64,000 nucleotides of DNA. Source: Holophagae bacterium. Lineage in GTDB: Bacteria; Acidobacteriota; Holophagae; Acanthopleuribacterales; Acanthopleuribacteraceae. The DNA is taken from the NCBI GenBank assembly GCA_030429565.1, contig JAUIFE010000019.1:93952-157951 (forward strand). Direction: 5' to 3'. Position numbers and translations under genes: made by a program. Shown here piece after piece: positions 63,929-64,000 of this stretch; position 1 is the first letter of the stretch; each line of letters starts with the position of its first letter. Below the pieces are notes generated by a model that saw only the letters and a program-made list of their open reading frames with translations, searched no databases and was not told the DNA's origin.

Positions 63929-64000
63929 GTATTTGTAGGTACACGGATTCCTTGTCCACTCTCCTCTGAGTCGAGTGAAACGATGTGAGACCGTTTTTAC

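Noticed and set aside
1..64000. CRISPR arrays, rRNA genes and integrase-type genomic islands
   Set aside because: No regularly spaced repeats, rRNA signatures or recombinase genes were seen; the tRNA-Ser genes show no duplicated 3' end nearby.

Overview
The window reads as a chromosomal segment of a motile, Gram-negative-type bacterium: flagellar genes, a TonB-dependent outer-membrane receptor, moderately high G+C and tight, often overlapping operons. The mix of genes (a FliY-like switch protein, a wax ester synthase/diacylglycerol acyltransferase, Hen1/Pnkp RNA repair, a Ser/Thr kinase with TPRs, many two-component proteins) suggests Acidobacteriota, perhaps the Holophagae/Acanthopleuribacter side. 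That placement is inference; no rRNA gene is present.

Layout. 1-9.2 kb: late flagellar operon fliR(partial)-flhB-flhA-flhF-flhG-fliA-fliM-fliY, most genes overlapping by 1-4 bases. 9.2-19.3 kb: a mixed stretch of unknown membrane and small proteins, an FmdB zinc ribbon, a WS/DGAT enzyme, VOC and HAD proteins, a CDF metal exporter, two tRNA-Ser genes under a clear promoter and terminator, a MATE exporter and a methyltransferase. 19.3-26.1 kb, minus strand: Pnkp-Hen1 RNA repair, a radical SAM protein and a cysteine desulfurase. 26.3-33.5 kb, plus strand: an unusual run of a GcvH-like lipoyl protein, a CobW-type GTPase, a two-cluster ferredoxin, a DUF116-polyprenyl synthase fusion, a small cyclase-fold protein and a squalene-hopene-type cyclase. 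33.9-45 kb: a sensory block of TonB receptor, YfiR-like protein, hybrid histidine kinase, CheR, CheB, REC-histidine kinase and REC-PAS-GGDEF-EAL protein. 45-48.5 kb: WYL regulator/epoxide hydrolase-like pair and TetR/YdhR-like pair with a visible operator. 48.6-64 kb: accessory region with a gene broken by a 162-bp palindromic-ended element, a sigma-54 activator, a zinc-ribbon Ser/Thr kinase-TPR protein, a 1906-residue protein of unknown family, an endonuclease/exonuclease/phosphatase-fold protein, a hydrolase, a second copy of the element and a small immunity-like gene.

The strongest candidate for an undescribed system is the 23.5-33.5 kb cluster. It joins isoprenoid chain building and class II terpene cyclization to iron-sulfur, lipoyl, cysteine desulfurase and radical SAM components, and contains a DUF116-prenyl synthase fusion. 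Other notable points are a clean in-frame insertion of a short mobile element into a zinc-ribbon gene, a related element at the far end carrying nested hairpins, a dispersed 59-bp intergenic repeat present in three equal-length copies, and signs of a recent gene fusion at the end of the giant protein.
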